Part shown: in pieces, positions 20,115 through 29,094 of the stretch | How positions within the stretch are numbered: position 1 is the first letter of the stretch | Layout of the letters: the number at the start of each line of letters is the position of its first letter | NCBI GenBank assembly: GCA_963835525.1 | Contig: CAWIFM010000006.1 | Coordinates: forward strand, 62,001 to 126,000 | Length of the DNA: 64,000 bases | Origin: DASSUW01 sp963835525 | Lineage (GTDB): Bacteria > Actinomycetota > Thermoleophilia > Solirubrobacterales > Solirubrobacteraceae | Reading direction: 5' to 3' | Position numbers and translations under genes: made by a program | Notes under the pieces: generated by a model | Seen by the model: only the letters and a program-made list of their open reading frames with translations | The model's database searches: none | What the model was told of the DNA's origin: nothing

Positions 20115-21490
20115 CTATTCGCCGCTCTCGTCGAGGATCGCCTGCTCTTCCGCCGCCAGCTTGTCGAGCGCCGCGTCCGGCTCCTCGGTGCCGGAGATCG
20201 CCGCGTTGACCTGGGTCGAGTGGACGTTCAGGAGCTTCGCGTACTCGGGCAGGTTCCAGAAGTCCTTCAGACGCGGAACCGAGTCCGTGAACACCTGGTT
20301 GTAGGGCTGGGCCTCGAGGAACTCCGGCGACTGCAGGACGTCGTTGCGCGCCGGGACGCCGCCGAGCTGCGCCCACTTCTTCTGGGCTTCGGGCGTCTGG
20401 AACCACTTGATGAAGTTCAGCGCCTCGGCCTGCTTCTCCTCCGGGATGTACTTGGAGATGTGCAGGCCCATGCCGCCGAGCGGCACCTTGTCGGTCTCCT
20501 GCGGGGGCAGCGGGGCGAAGGCCAGCTTCTCGAGGATCTGCCTCCCTCGTCTTGCCCAGCTCCGAGCTCTTCGGATCGAGCAGGCCGCCCATGGCGGCGA
20601 TCCACTGGAAGCCGACGCACACCTTGCCCTGGCTGATCGCGGCGTTGACCTCGTCGATGAACCAGTTGCTCGAGCCCTTCGGCGCGAGCGGGACCATGTC
20701 GTTGACGAGGACGTCCATCGCCTTCTTGCCGGCGTCGTCGTTGATGACGCCCTCGATCTTGCGGTCGTCCGCATCCCACAGCTCGCCGCCATAGAGCGCG
20801 TTCATGACGTTGTACGTGACCGCCGCGGCGTCGCTCGTGCCGGCCTGGTGGAACGCGAGGCCGCTCATGCCGGGGTTCTCTTCCTGGCACTTCTTGGCGG
20901 CGGCGATCATGTCCTCCCACGTGGCGGGAACCTCGTCGCCCATCAGGTCCTTGCGCCAGATCATCGACCACGTGTCGCCGAGCAGCGGCAGCCCGTAGGT
21001 CTTGGCGTCGGGGTTGGCCTCGCCGGTCTGGGCCTGCGGGTACTGGCCGTACGCCGCAAGGAAGTACGGGTCGTACACCGACGTGTCGATGTTCTCCTTG
21101 ACGAAGTCGGTCATGTCGACGATCGAGCCGTTCGTGACGGCCTCGCCGATGTTCTGCGAGTCGAGGATCGGCATGTCGAAGTTCGTCTTGCGCGCGGCGA
21201 ACTGGGTGAAGATCGCGTCGTGCCACTGCGCGTTCGGCACGGTGTTGACCTTGACGGTCACGTTCGGGCGCTCCTTCGTGTACTCCTTGCCCAGCTCCTC
21301 GAGGGCCTGCGCGGGCGGCCACTCGAACCACAGGAACGTGAGCGTCATCGTCCTCGCTGGACAGCTTGCTGGTCGCGTCGGTGGCCGCCGTCGAGGCGCC
21401 GCCTTCGTCGTCACCGCCACCACAGGCGACGAGCGTGAGCGCTGCGGCGGTCGCTGCCAGCGCTGCCGCGACCTGAAGTCTCCCCTTCAT
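20115..21490 (-). CDS. Lipoprotein sugar/polyol-binding protein, two apparent frameshifts
   Basis: The gene opens after GGAGGAGGAGG with a lipoprotein signal ending in the lipobox LVACGGG. The reading then shifts twice by one added base: near 21345 (between ...SSED and TLTFLWFEWPPAQALEEL) and at the CCC run 20544-20546 (between LGKTR and QILEKLAFAPLP). Corrected length is about 458 codons, normal for a family-1 extracellular solute-binding protein. Features such as DTWSMIWRKDLMG, LLGDT and ALNFIKWFQTPEAQKKWA fit this family. It captures the substrate outside the cell for the ABC permeases downstream. I consider the frameshifts sequencing errors rather than decay. Confidence 0.78.
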
Positions 21491-21531
21491 GCAGTCCTCC
21501 TCCTCCAACGGGTTGGCCCTGTTGCCGGCGA

Positions 21532-21602
21532 TCTTGCATCCCGCTGCAAGAAACCTACGTGCATCTTGCAATCTTTGTCAATCTCTAGCGTCAGTTCTTG
21601 CA
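21532..21602. promoter_or_regulatory. Cluster of CTTGCA operator-like repeats
   Basis: CTTGCA occurs at 21533, 21565 and 21597, exactly 32 bases apart (about three helical turns). A reverse copy TGCAAG at 21545 makes the first into an inverted repeat, TCTTGCA-N6-TGCAAGA (21532-21551). The middle copy lies between the -35 and -10 of the ABC promoter and the inverted repeat covers its start site, a layout suited to repression. The DeoR protein of the operon is the best candidate ligand. Confidence 0.55.
21552..21581 (-). promoter_or_regulatory. Promoter of the ABC transporter operon
   Basis: On the minus strand: TTGACA (21581-21576), 18-base spacer, TAGGTT (21557-21552). The binding-protein ATG lies about 60 bases downstream. 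The box sequences match the cupredoxin promoter of this window. Confidence 0.6.
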
Positions 21603-21633
21603 TTCTTCATCACCGGCGCGGTACTGTCCGGCG

Positions 21634-23028
21634 ATGGCCATCGCCACCGAGCGGCGGCAGTTCGCCGTCGTCGACCCCGCGGACGGCTCGGTCATCGAGA
21701 CCCTCGAATCCGGCCTGCCGGAGGACGGGATCGCCGCCGTCGACGCCGCGGAGGCCGCGGCCGCGGACTGGGCCGCCCGGGCCCCGCGCGAGCGCGCCGA
21801 GATCCTCCGCCGCGCCTTCGACCTGATGACCGCGCGGACCGACGAGGTAGCGCACCTGATCGTGCGTGAGATGGGCAAGCCGCTGCCCGAGGCGCGCGGC
21901 GAGACGGCCTACGCCGCCGAGTTCCTGCGCTGGTTCTCGGAGGAGGCGGTGCGCGCGAGCGGCGAGTTCGCGATCGCCCCGGGCGGTGCCAACCGGATGC
22001 TCGTAGCGCACGCGCCGGTCGGGATCGCGCTGCTCATCACGCCCTGGAACTTCCCGGCGGCCATGGCCACGCGCAAGCTCGGGCCTGCGCTCGCCGCCGG
22101 CTGCACGGTCGTGCTCAAGCCCGCGCAGGAGACGCCCCTGACGGCGCTGGCGATCGTGCGGCTGCTCGAGGAGGCGGGCGTGCCGCAGGGCGTCGTCAAC
22201 GTGGTTTGCACGACCGAGCCGGCGCCGCTCGCCGAGGCCGTTCTCGGCGACCCGCGTGTGCGCAAGCTGTCGTTCACGGGCTCCACCGCGGTCGGACGGC
22301 GCCTGCTCGAGCTGTGCGCGCCGCAGGTGATCAACGCGTCGATGGAGCTCGGCGGCAACTCGCCGTTCCTGGTCCTCGACGACGCGGACCTCGACGTCGC
22401 GATCGCCGGCGCGATGGCGGCCAAGATGCGCAACGGCGGCGAGGCCTGCACGGCCGCCAACCGCTTCCTCGTGCACGAGTCGGTCGCCGAGGAGTTCACG
22501 TCGGGCCTGACCGAGGCGATGGCCGCCGTGCGCGTCGGGAGCGGCTTCTCCGAGGGCGCGCAGCTCGGGCCGCTGATCAACGAGGCCGCGCGCGAGAAGG
22601 TCGAGCGCCTCGTGGCCGACGCGGTCGACCGCGGCGCGCGGGTGCGCACAGGCGGCGAGCGCCTGCCCGGGCCCGGCTACTTCTATCCGCCGACCGTGCT
22701 CGACAACGTCCAGCCGGGGAGCGCGATGCTCGCCGAGGAGGTCTTCGGCCCGGTCGCGCCGGTCATGACCTTCGCAGACGACGACGAGGCGCTCGCGCTC
22801 GCCAACGACACCGAGCACGGGTTGGTGGCATTCGTGTTCAGCCGCGACCTGCGGCGCGCGATGGCGGTCGGCGAGCGGATCGAGACCGGCATGGTGGGCC
22901 TGAACCGCGGCGTGGTCTCGGACCCCGCCGCGCCGTTCGGCGGCGCCAAGCAGAGCGGCATCGGGCGCGAGGGCGGCCACCACGGCCTGCTCGAGTTCCT
23001 CGAGCCCAAGTACTTCGCATTCGACTGA
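21634..23028 (+). CDS. NAD(P)-dependent aldehyde dehydrogenase (succinate-semialdehyde type)
   Basis: 464 residues from the ATG at MAIATERRQFAVV. PWNFPAAMATRKLGPALAAG and FTGSTAVGRRL bind cofactor; the catalytic Glu is in MELGGNSPF and the nucleophile Cys in GGEACTAANRF. The C-terminal PFGGAKQSGIGREGGHHGL is typical of succinate-semialdehyde and related aldehyde dehydrogenases. It is first in a four-gene set (DJ-1 protein, hydrolase, iron alcohol dehydrogenase), divergent from the ABC operon, so alcohol to aldehyde to acid oxidation of the imported compound is plausible. A TTGCAT-N18-TACTGT pair just before the ATG might give a leaderless mRNA. Confidence 0.87.
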   Translation: MAIATERRQFAVVDPADGSVIETLESGLPEDGIAAVDAAEAAAADWAARAPRERAEILRRAFDLMTARTDEVAHLIVREMGKPLPEARGETAYAAEFLRWFSEEAVRASGEFAIAPGGANRMLVAHAPVGIALLITPWNFPAAMATRKLGPALAAGCTVVLKPAQETPLTALAIVRLLEEAGVPQGVVNVVCTTEPAPLAEAVLGDPRVRKLSFTGSTAVGRRLLELCAPQVINASMELGGNSPFLVLDDADLDVAIAGAMAAKMRNGGEACTAANRFLVHESVAEEFTSGLTEAMAAVRVGSGFSEGAQLGPLINEAAREKVERLVADAVDRGARVRTGGERLPGPGYFYPPTVLDNVQPGSAMLAEEVFGPVAPVMTFADDDEALALANDTEHGLVAFVFSRDLRRAMAVGERIETGMVGLNRGVVSDPAAPFGGAKQSGIGREGGHHGLLEFLEPKYFAFD

Positions 23029-23049
23029 CCCAACAGGAGGGAGGTTCCC

Positions 23050-23619
23050 GTGTCGCAGCAGAAGGTGCTCGTGCTCGTCGGCGACGCCGCCGAGGAGCTC
23101 GACGCGATGTACCCGATCTACCGGCTCCGGGAGGCCGGCTACATCGCCGACGTCGCCGCGCTCACGCGCCGCGACGTCCAGCTCGTGATCCACGACTTCG
23201 ACCCCGAGTCGGACGCCTACACCGAGAAGTACGGCCGCAAGCTGCCGGTCGACATCACGTTCGCCGAGGTCGACCCGGCCGAGTACGTCGCCCTCGTCAT
23301 TCCCGGTGGCCGCGCGCCCGAGTACATCCGCACCGACGCCGACGTGCGGCGGATCACGGAGTACTTCTTCGAGCGCAGCCTCCCGGTCGGGACGATCTGC
23401 CACGGCCCGCAGGTCCCGGCCGTCTACGGACTGCTGCGCGGGCGCACGACCGCGGCCTTCCCGCCGCTGAAGGGCGACATGGAGAACGCCGGAGCGACCG
23501 TCGTCGACGAGCCCGACTGCGTCGACGGCAACATGGTCTCGTGCCGCGGCTGGCCGGACATGCCCGAGTGGTCGCGGGCGTTCATGAACGTGCTCGAGCG
23601 GGCCGCCGTCCCGGCCTGA
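23050..23619 (+). CDS. DJ-1/PfpI family protein
   Basis: 189 residues starting at a GTG behind a strong AGGAGGGAGG site. The nucleophile elbow Cys lies in TICHGPQVPAVYG, and VLVGDAAEELDAMYP forms the first strand with the conserved acidic residue. VIPGGRAPEYIRTD is the family's third motif. Members act as glyoxalases, deglycases or proteases, or have unknown roles. In this operon with an aldehyde dehydrogenase and an alcohol dehydrogenase, an aldehyde-detoxifying role would be sensible but is not shown by sequence. Confidence 0.8.
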   Translation: MSQQKVLVLVGDAAEELDAMYPIYRLREAGYIADVAALTRRDVQLVIHDFDPESDAYTEKYGRKLPVDITFAEVDPAEYVALVIPGGRAPEYIRTDADVRRITEYFFERSLPVGTICHGPQVPAVYGLLRGRTTAAFPPLKGDMENAGATVVDEPDCVDGNMVSCRGWPDMPEWSRAFMNVLERAAVPA

Positions 23620-23629
23620 GCGCTGTCCG

Positions 23630-24388
23630 ATGCTCGCCGAAGGCTCCGGGCCGCCCGTGCTGTTGCTGCACGGCTCCGGCCCGGGGACGACGGCCGCGGC
23701 GTGGGCGCCGCTGATCGCCGCGCTCGCGCCGCGCCACCGGGTGATCGCGCCGGACCTGCTCGGCTTCGGGACCCAGCCCCGGCCCGCCGGCTCGCTCCGG
23801 GCGGCGTGGACCGAGCAGGCGCTCGCGCTGGTCGACTCGCTCGGGATCTCGTCGTTCGCCGTCGTCGGCAACTCGGCGGGCGGGGCGATCGCGCTGGCCC
23901 TCGCGCGTACGCGCCCGCGTGCGGTGACCAGGGTGGTCGCGGTGGGATCGCTGGGGCATCCGATGGCGCTGCCGGCCGGGCTCGAAGAGCTGTGGAGCTA
24001 CTCGGCGCAGAGCCGTGAGGGGGCCCGCTCGCTGCTGGAGCTGATCAACTTCGACCCCGGCGCGGCGACGCCGCAGGCGGTCGAGGCGCGCCATCGGGCG
24101 ACGCTCGCCCAGCCCTGGTACCCCGAGCTGTTCCCCGCGCCCCGCCAGCGCTGGGTCGACGACCTGTCGCTGTCCGCCGAGGAGCTGGCGGCGATCTCCG
24201 TGCCCGTCCTGCTCGTGCACGGCGCGGAGGACCGCATCGTGCCGCTGCGCGACGGCTTCCTGCCGTTGCTCGAGCGGCTGCCGGACGTCCGCGGGCACGT
24301 CTTCGGCCGCTGCGGGCACGCCTCCCCGCTCGAGCGCACCGACGAGTTCAACCGACTGCTGACCACGTTCCTGGAGGCCGACCTATGA
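23630..24388 (+). CDS. Alpha/beta hydrolase (C-C bond hydrolase-like)
   Basis: 252 residues. VLLLHGSGPGTTAAAWAPLI gives the oxyanion HGSGPG motif typical of meta-cleavage-product hydrolases. The nucleophile Ser is in VVGNSAGGAIAL, the acid in LVHGAEDRIVP and the His in FGRCGHASPLE. Starts 10 bases after the DJ-1 stop and its end overlaps the dehydrogenase start (ATGA). The HGSGPG signature and the iron dehydrogenase hint at aromatic or cyclic compound breakdown, though no ring-cleaving enzyme is here. Confidence 0.8.
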   Translation: MLAEGSGPPVLLLHGSGPGTTAAAWAPLIAALAPRHRVIAPDLLGFGTQPRPAGSLRAAWTEQALALVDSLGISSFAVVGNSAGGAIALALARTRPRAVTRVVAVGSLGHPMALPAGLEELWSYSAQSREGARSLLELINFDPGAATPQAVEARHRATLAQPWYPELFPAPRQRWVDDLSLSAEELAAISVPVLLVHGAEDRIVPLRDGFLPLLERLPDVRGHVFGRCGHASPLERTDEFNRLLTTFLEADL

Positions 24389-25581
24389 CCGACTTCGCCG
24401 TCCTGCGCGCGCCGTCGCAGGTGCTGTTCGGCGTGGGCATGGCCGCCGCCACCGGCCGCGTCGCCGCAGACTACGGCCGCCGCGTGCTCGTCGTCACCGA
24501 CCCGGTGATCGCCGGCACGCCGGGCTTCGTCACGGTCGTCGAATCGCTTGCCGGCGACGTCACGGTCTTCCCCGGGGCCGCCGTCGACGTGCCGAGCTCG
24601 GCGGTCGAAGCTGCGGTGTCCGCGGCGCAGACGCCCGACGTAATCGTCGCCGTCGGCGGCGGCAGCGTCATCGACCTCGCGAAGGTCACCGCCCTGCTGC
24701 TCGCCCACGGCGGGCCGCTGACGGACTACTACGCCGTTCAGTCGGTGCCCGGTCCGATCGTGCCGCTGATCGCGCTGCCCACCACGGCCGGAACGGGTTC
24801 GGAGGCGACGCCCGTCGCCGTCATCACCGACCCCGCGACGGAGATGAAGATCGGCGTCGCCAGCCCGCACCTGATCCCGCGCCACGCGATCTGCGACCCG
24901 CTGCTGACGGTCGGAGCCCCGCCCGTCGTGACCGCGCACGCCGGCATCGACGCGCTCGCGCACGCGGTCGAGTCCTACATGGCGGCGCGCGAGCAGCCCT
25001 CGCCCGAGCTCGTGCTCGGCCGCCCGCAGGTCGGCAAGAACCTGCTCTCGGACGCGCTCGCTCTGACCGCCGCGGGCCACATCTTCCGCAACCTCGCGCG
25101 CGCGGTCGAGGACGGGTCCGACCTCGAGGCCCGCACCGGCATGCTGTACGGCTCGCTGCTCGCAGGGATCGCGTTCGGCAACTCGGGCGTCGGCGCCGCG
25201 CACGCGCTCCAGTTCGCCCTCGGCGCGGCCACGCACACGTCGCACGGGCTGGGAACCGGCGTGCTGCTGCCCTACGTCATGGAGTTCAACCGGCCGGCGC
25301 GCCCGGATGAGGTCGCGGAGCTGTCCTCGCTGATGGGCGGCGACGCGGTATCGGCGGTCCACGCGCTGGGGCTCCGGATCGGACTGCCGAAGTCGCTCGT
25401 GGAGATCGGGGTGGCGCAGGACGACCTGAGGGCGATGGCCGAGGCGGCCGTCGGCATCAAGCGGCTGGTCGACAACAACCCGGCGCCGCTGGACGCCGAC
25501 GCCCTCGAGGCGATCCTCGACGCGGCCTGGCACGGCGAGCCGCACCGACTGCGCGCGGCGGGCGCGGCCGTCAGCCCGTGA
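24385..25581 (+). CDS. Iron-containing (group III) alcohol dehydrogenase
   Basis: 398 residues. The NAD(P) loop is VGGGSVIDLAKV, PTTAGTGSEAT is the family block, and the metal ligands are in HAGIDALAHAVESY and GAAHALQFALGAATHTSHG (Asp and three His). The first domain starts APSQVLFGVGMA. The group includes alcohol dehydrogenases, lactaldehyde reductases and maleylacetate reductases; sequence alone does not decide. It overlaps the hydrolase before it (ATGA) and converges on the GntR gene by 11 bases. Confidence 0.85.
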   Translation: MTDFAVLRAPSQVLFGVGMAAATGRVAADYGRRVLVVTDPVIAGTPGFVTVVESLAGDVTVFPGAAVDVPSSAVEAAVSAAQTPDVIVAVGGGSVIDLAKVTALLLAHGGPLTDYYAVQSVPGPIVPLIALPTTAGTGSEATPVAVITDPATEMKIGVASPHLIPRHAICDPLLTVGAPPVVTAHAGIDALAHAVESYMAAREQPSPELVLGRPQVGKNLLSDALALTAAGHIFRNLARAVEDGSDLEARTGMLYGSLLAGIAFGNSGVGAAHALQFALGAATHTSHGLGTGVLLPYVMEFNRPARPDEVAELSSLMGGDAVSAVHALGLRIGLPKSLVEIGVAQDDLRAMAEAAVGIKRLVDNNPAPLDADALEAILDAAWHGEPHRLRAAGAAVSP

Positions 25582-26209
25582 GATCGCGAACGGCGCGCTC
25601 GAGATGCGCCGTCATGCGGGCCTCGGCCGCCTTCACGTCGCCGGTCTCGATCACGTCGAGCACCTCGTGGTGCTCGTGCCCGATCGCCGACGGGGACGCC
25701 CAGCTCGGCCGCAGCTGGGCGACGCAGAGCCGGATCTCGCCGCTCAACGAGCCGTAGAGGCGCTCGAGACGCGGCGAGCCGACCGCGCGGACGAGCGAGA
25801 GGTGGAAGGCAGCGTCGGCGGCGACGACCTGGCTCCAGCCCGCGTCGTCGGGCAGGGCCTCCATCACCGCCATCGCCTCGCGCGCGGGCGCGAGCGGGGC
25901 GCCGCGCTGGAGCACCTGACGCACGATCAGGCACTCGAGCGGGATGCGCACCGAGAACAGGTCGAGGATCTCGTCGCGGGACAGCACGGGGATCTCCGCG
26001 CTGCGGTTGCGCTCGCGGACGAGCAGGCCCTCGTGGCAGAGCGTCTGGATCGCCGCCCTCACGGTCGGGCGGGCGACGCCGAACTCCATGGCCAGGTCCT
26101 GCTCCGGGAGCCGCACGCCAGGCGCGATCACCCCGTCGAGGATGCGCGACCGCAGCGAGGCGACGACGGCCTCCGTCGTCGAGATGGGCTGTACCGCGAG
26201 CCCGCTCAT
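25571..26209 (-). CDS. GntR-family regulator, FadR/FCD subfamily
   Basis: 212 residues. The winged helix-turn-helix includes PEQDLAMEFGVARPTVRAAIQTLCHEGLL; the FCD ligand domain has VRIPLECLIVRQVL, AFHLSLVRAVGSPRL and GHEHHEVLDVIETGD, whose Asp/His residues usually bind a metal and a carboxylate effector. The ATG shares a base with the upstream HAD stop (TGATG). A TGTCTGACA palindrome in the promoter of this pair fits the FCD-type operator, suggesting autorepression. It may also control the convergent alcohol-oxidation operon. Confidence 0.87.
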   Translation of the reverse strand: MSGLAVQPISTTEAVVASLRSRILDGVIAPGVRLPEQDLAMEFGVARPTVRAAIQTLCHEGLLVRERNRSAEIPVLSRDEILDLFSVRIPLECLIVRQVLQRGAPLAPAREAMAVMEALPDDAGWSQVVAADAAFHLSLVRAVGSPRLERLYGSLSGEIRLCVAQLRPSWASPSAIGHEHHEVLDVIETGDVKAAEARMTAHLERAVRDLTG

Positions 26210-26757
26210 CAGACCGCCATTATGGTCGCCGGCCCGGCGAGCGCGGGGCCGAGCTCGTGCGGGGCGGCGACGCGCATGCCGCGGCGACGCGCCTCCACGC
26301 GCCGCCACTCGGCGGCGCTCACGTACACGATCGCCAGCGGGGAGACGCCGACCTCGCGCGGGTCCGAGACCACGGCCTCGAACGCCCCGCCGAACGGCTG
26401 CAGGGCACGGGCGCCCTCGGTGCGGGAGACGGCGACCACCCGCTTCCCGGACCGGACCGCGAGTTGCACGGCCTCGCGGGCGCCGTGCCGCGGACGGGCC
26501 ATGGCGACCACGCGGGCGAGCGACTCCTCGCCGCTCTCCTCACCGAGGTAGCCGCGCTCGCGGGCGAGGCGTTCGAAGCCGCGCGCGAGCCCGTCGCCGT
26601 TCGCGAGCGACTCCACCCTCCGGCCCAGTGCGGCGCCGCGATCGAGCGGGCTCTCGCCATTGCGGCGAGCCAGCTCGTACACCACCGCGTCGATCGCGCC
26701 CGCCCAGTCGACGAGGGTGCCGCGGCAGGCGAACGCGACGACCTCGACCTCCTCCAT
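26209..26757 (-). CDS. HAD-superfamily protein lacking the nucleophile Asp
   Basis: 182 residues resembling haloacid dehalogenase-like hydrolases. Motif I, usually FDCYGTLIDW, here reads FACRGTLVDW: the catalytic Asp is Ala at residue 10. Motif II-like VVAVSRTEGA and a later VVSDPREVGVSP remain. The C-terminal part (KVFVSAAEW-type, here IVYVSAAEWRRVEARRRG) is intact. Without the nucleophile it should not be a phosphatase or dehalogenase; a sensing or binding role next to its co-transcribed GntR regulator is possible. First gene of the pair. Confidence 0.65.
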   Translation of the reverse strand: MEEVEVVAFACRGTLVDWAGAIDAVVYELARRNGESPLDRGAALGRRVESLANGDGLARGFERLARERGYLGEESGEESLARVVAMARPRHGAREAVQLAVRSGKRVVAVSRTEGARALQPFGGAFEAVVSDPREVGVSPLAIVYVSAAEWRRVEARRRGMRVAAPHELGPALAGPATIMAV

Positions 26758-26766
26758 GACGTGCTG

Positions 26767-26785
26767 ATTGTAACACTGTCTGACA
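26767..26785 (-). promoter_or_regulatory. Promoter -10 with adjoining FCD-type operator palindrome
   Basis: On the minus strand TACAAT (26772-26767) lies 9 bases before the HAD ATG. Just upstream is the 9-bp perfect palindrome TGTCTGACA (26777-26785), matching the TGT-N3-ACA pattern of FCD-type GntR operators. Its place against the -10 box implies repression of the HAD-GntR pair. Confidence 0.55.
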
Positions 26786-26836
26786 ACTTGGTTGCATCAC
26801 AATCGCTGCCCGGGAGCCGTCGACTCGACTGCGGGC

Positions 26837-26858
26837 AGCCGCACCCGGGGGTGCGGCT
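26837..26858. other. Hairpin in divergent intergenic region
   Basis: AGCCGCACC-CGGG-GGTGCGGCT, a perfect 9-bp stem with a 4-base loop. It lies between two divergent gene starts (HAD and MMPL), so it is not an ordinary terminator. It may be a 5' leader structure of the MMPL mRNA or a protein site. The rest of the 168-base gap shows nothing else clear. Confidence 0.45.
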
Positions 26859-26925
26859 ACCTCCTGCCGTCAAGCCCGGGTAGCCGGTGTGAGCGAGGGG
26901 GGCAGCCGCTTTAGCTTCGGTTGAT

Positions 26926-29091
26926 ATGCGCAAGCTTGCCGCCTGGTGCCACGATCGGCGCCGCACCGTGATCGGCCTCTGGGTCGCCGCGTTCTTCATC
27001 TTCGCCGCCCTGTGGGGTACCGCCGCGGGCGAGTGGGTCAACAACTTCAGCCTCCCGGGCACGGAGTCCCAGCGGGCCTATGACCTGCTCAAGGACAAGT
27101 TCCCGGAGCAGTCCGGCGACACCGCCACCGTCGTGTGGGCGGTCGACGAGGGCAGCGTCCTCGACAAGCGCACGGAGATCGAGGCCGTTCGAGCCGAGAT
27201 CGAGAAGTCGCCCGAGGTGCTCGCGGTCGGCGATCCGCTCGCCGAGGGCGCGCCTGTCTCCAAGGACGGCACGATCACCTTCGCCCAGATCCAGCTCGCC
27301 AAGGGCGCCGGCGAGGCCGATCCAGCGGGGATCAAGACGATGGCCGAGGAAACGCTCAAGCTGGATGGCCAGGGCGGGGTCCAGGTGGCGCTCGGCGGTG
27401 ACATCATCCACTGGTCGACGGCCGAGACGGGCGGCGCCGGTGAGATCTTCGGCCTCCTCGTGGCCGCGCTCGTGCTGTTCCTGACGCTCGGCGTGGTGGC
27501 GATGGGCCTGCCACTCCTCAACGCGCTCTTCGCGATGGTCGTGAGCCTCGGGCTGATGGCCGTCGTCGGCACCCGCGTGCTCGACGTCGTCGACTGGACG
27601 CCGCAGCTCGCGGCCATGATCGGGATCGGCGTCGGCATCGACTACGCGCTCCTGATCCTCAACCGCTTCCGGCTCGAACGCGGCGGCGGCCGCGACGTAC
27701 GCGACGCGACGCTGAAGGCGATCGACACCTCGGGCCGCGCCGTGCTGTTCGCAGGCATCGTGGTCGTGATCGCGATGCTCGGCATGCTGCTGCTCGGCAT
27801 CTCGTTCCTCTACGGCCCGGCCATCGGCGCCGCGCTGGCCGTGGCGTTCACGATGTTCGCCTCGCTGACGCTGATGCCGGCGATCCTGGGTACGCGGATC
27901 GGGCGGCGCATCAAGGTGCCGGACAGCCACGGCGACGCCAACTTCGCCGATCGCGAGAGCGGCTTCGCCGCGCGCTGGAGCACCTTCGTGTCGCGCCGGC
28001 CGTGGCCGGTCGCCGTCGGCGCAGTGGTGATCCTGCTCGTGCTGGCCGCGCCGGCTCTGCACATGCGCCTGGCGACGAGCGATGCCAGCACGTACAAGGA
28101 GGACGACACCGCCCGCGTCGCCTACGACAAGCTCAGGGAGGGCTTCGGAGCGGGCTTCAACGCCCCGCTGCTGCTCGCCGTCGAGTCCGGCGACGAGGCG
28201 GCCCTGACGCAGATCGGCGACGCGCTGGCCGCTCAGGACGGCATCGCCCAGGTCCTGCCGCCCCAGCTCAACGAGGCCGGCGACACGGCGACGATCATCG
28301 CCTACCCGACGACCACGCCGCAGGACGAGCGCACCGACGAGACGGTCAGGACGGCACGCGACGTGACCCTCCCGCCGGTCGAGTCCGAGACCGGCGCGCG
28401 AGTGTCGATCGGCGGCGCGACGGCGACCAACCTCGACTTCTCGCAGACGATCCGGGACAAGCTCCCGCTGTTCATCGGCGTCGTGGTCGGGCTCTCGCTG
28501 CTGCTGCTCGCCGTCGTCTTCCGCTCGCTGCTGATCCCGGTCAAGGCCGGCATCTTCAACCTGCTGTCGATCGCCGGCGCCTTCGGCGTCGTGACGTTCA
28601 TCTTCCAGGACGGCAACCTCGGCGGCCTGTTCGGTAACGCCACCGGGCCGATCGACTCGTTCCTGCCGATCATGGTCTTCGCCGTCGTGTTCGGCTTGTC
28701 GATGGACTACGAGGTCTTCCTCGTCTCGCGCATGCACGAGGAATGGACGCACACCAAGGACGCCAAGTACGCCGTGCGCCACGGGCTCGCGATGACCGGG
28801 CGCGTGATCACCGCGGCGGCGATCATCATGATCGCGGTCTTCGGCGCCTTCGCGATCGGCAACGAGCGGGCGCTCGCGATGATGGGCACCGCGTTCGCCG
28901 CGGCGATCTTCATCGACGCGTTCATCATCCGGCTGCTGTTGCTGCCGGCGGTCATGCACATCGCCGGACCGGCGATGTGGTGGATGCCGGCGTGGCTCGA
29001 GAAGCGCCTGCCGCACCTCAACATCGAGCCGCCCGACGAGGACCTCGAGGCCGCCGAGCGCGAGCCCGAGCGCGAGCGCGTCCCCGTCTGA
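26926..29091 (+). CDS. MMPL-family RND transporter
   Basis: 721 residues with about twelve membrane helices in the RND layout: helix 1 (TVIGLWVAAFFIFAALWG), a large extracellular domain (~45-165), a block of five or six helices including IGIGVGIDYALLILNRFR, then helix 7 (WPVAVGAVVILLVLAAPAL), a second extracellular domain and a final block with FAVVFGLSMDYEVFLVSRM. The two GxxxDYxxFL motifs carry the conserved Asp-Tyr pair for proton coupling. MMPL proteins export lipids or hydrophobic compounds. Ends in a charged tail. No partner gene adjacent; substrate unknown. Confidence 0.87.
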   Translation: MRKLAAWCHDRRRTVIGLWVAAFFIFAALWGTAAGEWVNNFSLPGTESQRAYDLLKDKFPEQSGDTATVVWAVDEGSVLDKRTEIEAVRAEIEKSPEVLAVGDPLAEGAPVSKDGTITFAQIQLAKGAGEADPAGIKTMAEETLKLDGQGGVQVALGGDIIHWSTAETGGAGEIFGLLVAALVLFLTLGVVAMGLPLLNALFAMVVSLGLMAVVGTRVLDVVDWTPQLAAMIGIGVGIDYALLILNRFRLERGGGRDVRDATLKAIDTSGRAVLFAGIVVVIAMLGMLLLGISFLYGPAIGAALAVAFTMFASLTLMPAILGTRIGRRIKVPDSHGDANFADRESGFAARWSTFVSRRPWPVAVGAVVILLVLAAPALHMRLATSDASTYKEDDTARVAYDKLREGFGAGFNAPLLLAVESGDEAALTQIGDALAAQDGIAQVLPPQLNEAGDTATIIAYPTTTPQDERTDETVRTARDVTLPPVESETGARVSIGGATATNLDFSQTIRDKLPLFIGVVVGLSLLLLAVVFRSLLIPVKAGIFNLLSIAGAFGVVTFIFQDGNLGGLFGNATGPIDSFLPIMVFAVVFGLSMDYEVFLVSRMHEEWTHTKDAKYAVRHGLAMTGRVITAAAIIMIAVFGAFAIGNERALAMMGTAFAAAIFIDAFIIRLLLLPAVMHIAGPAMWWMPAWLEKRLPHLNIEPPDEDLEAAEREPERERVPV

Positions 29092-29094
29092 CCG

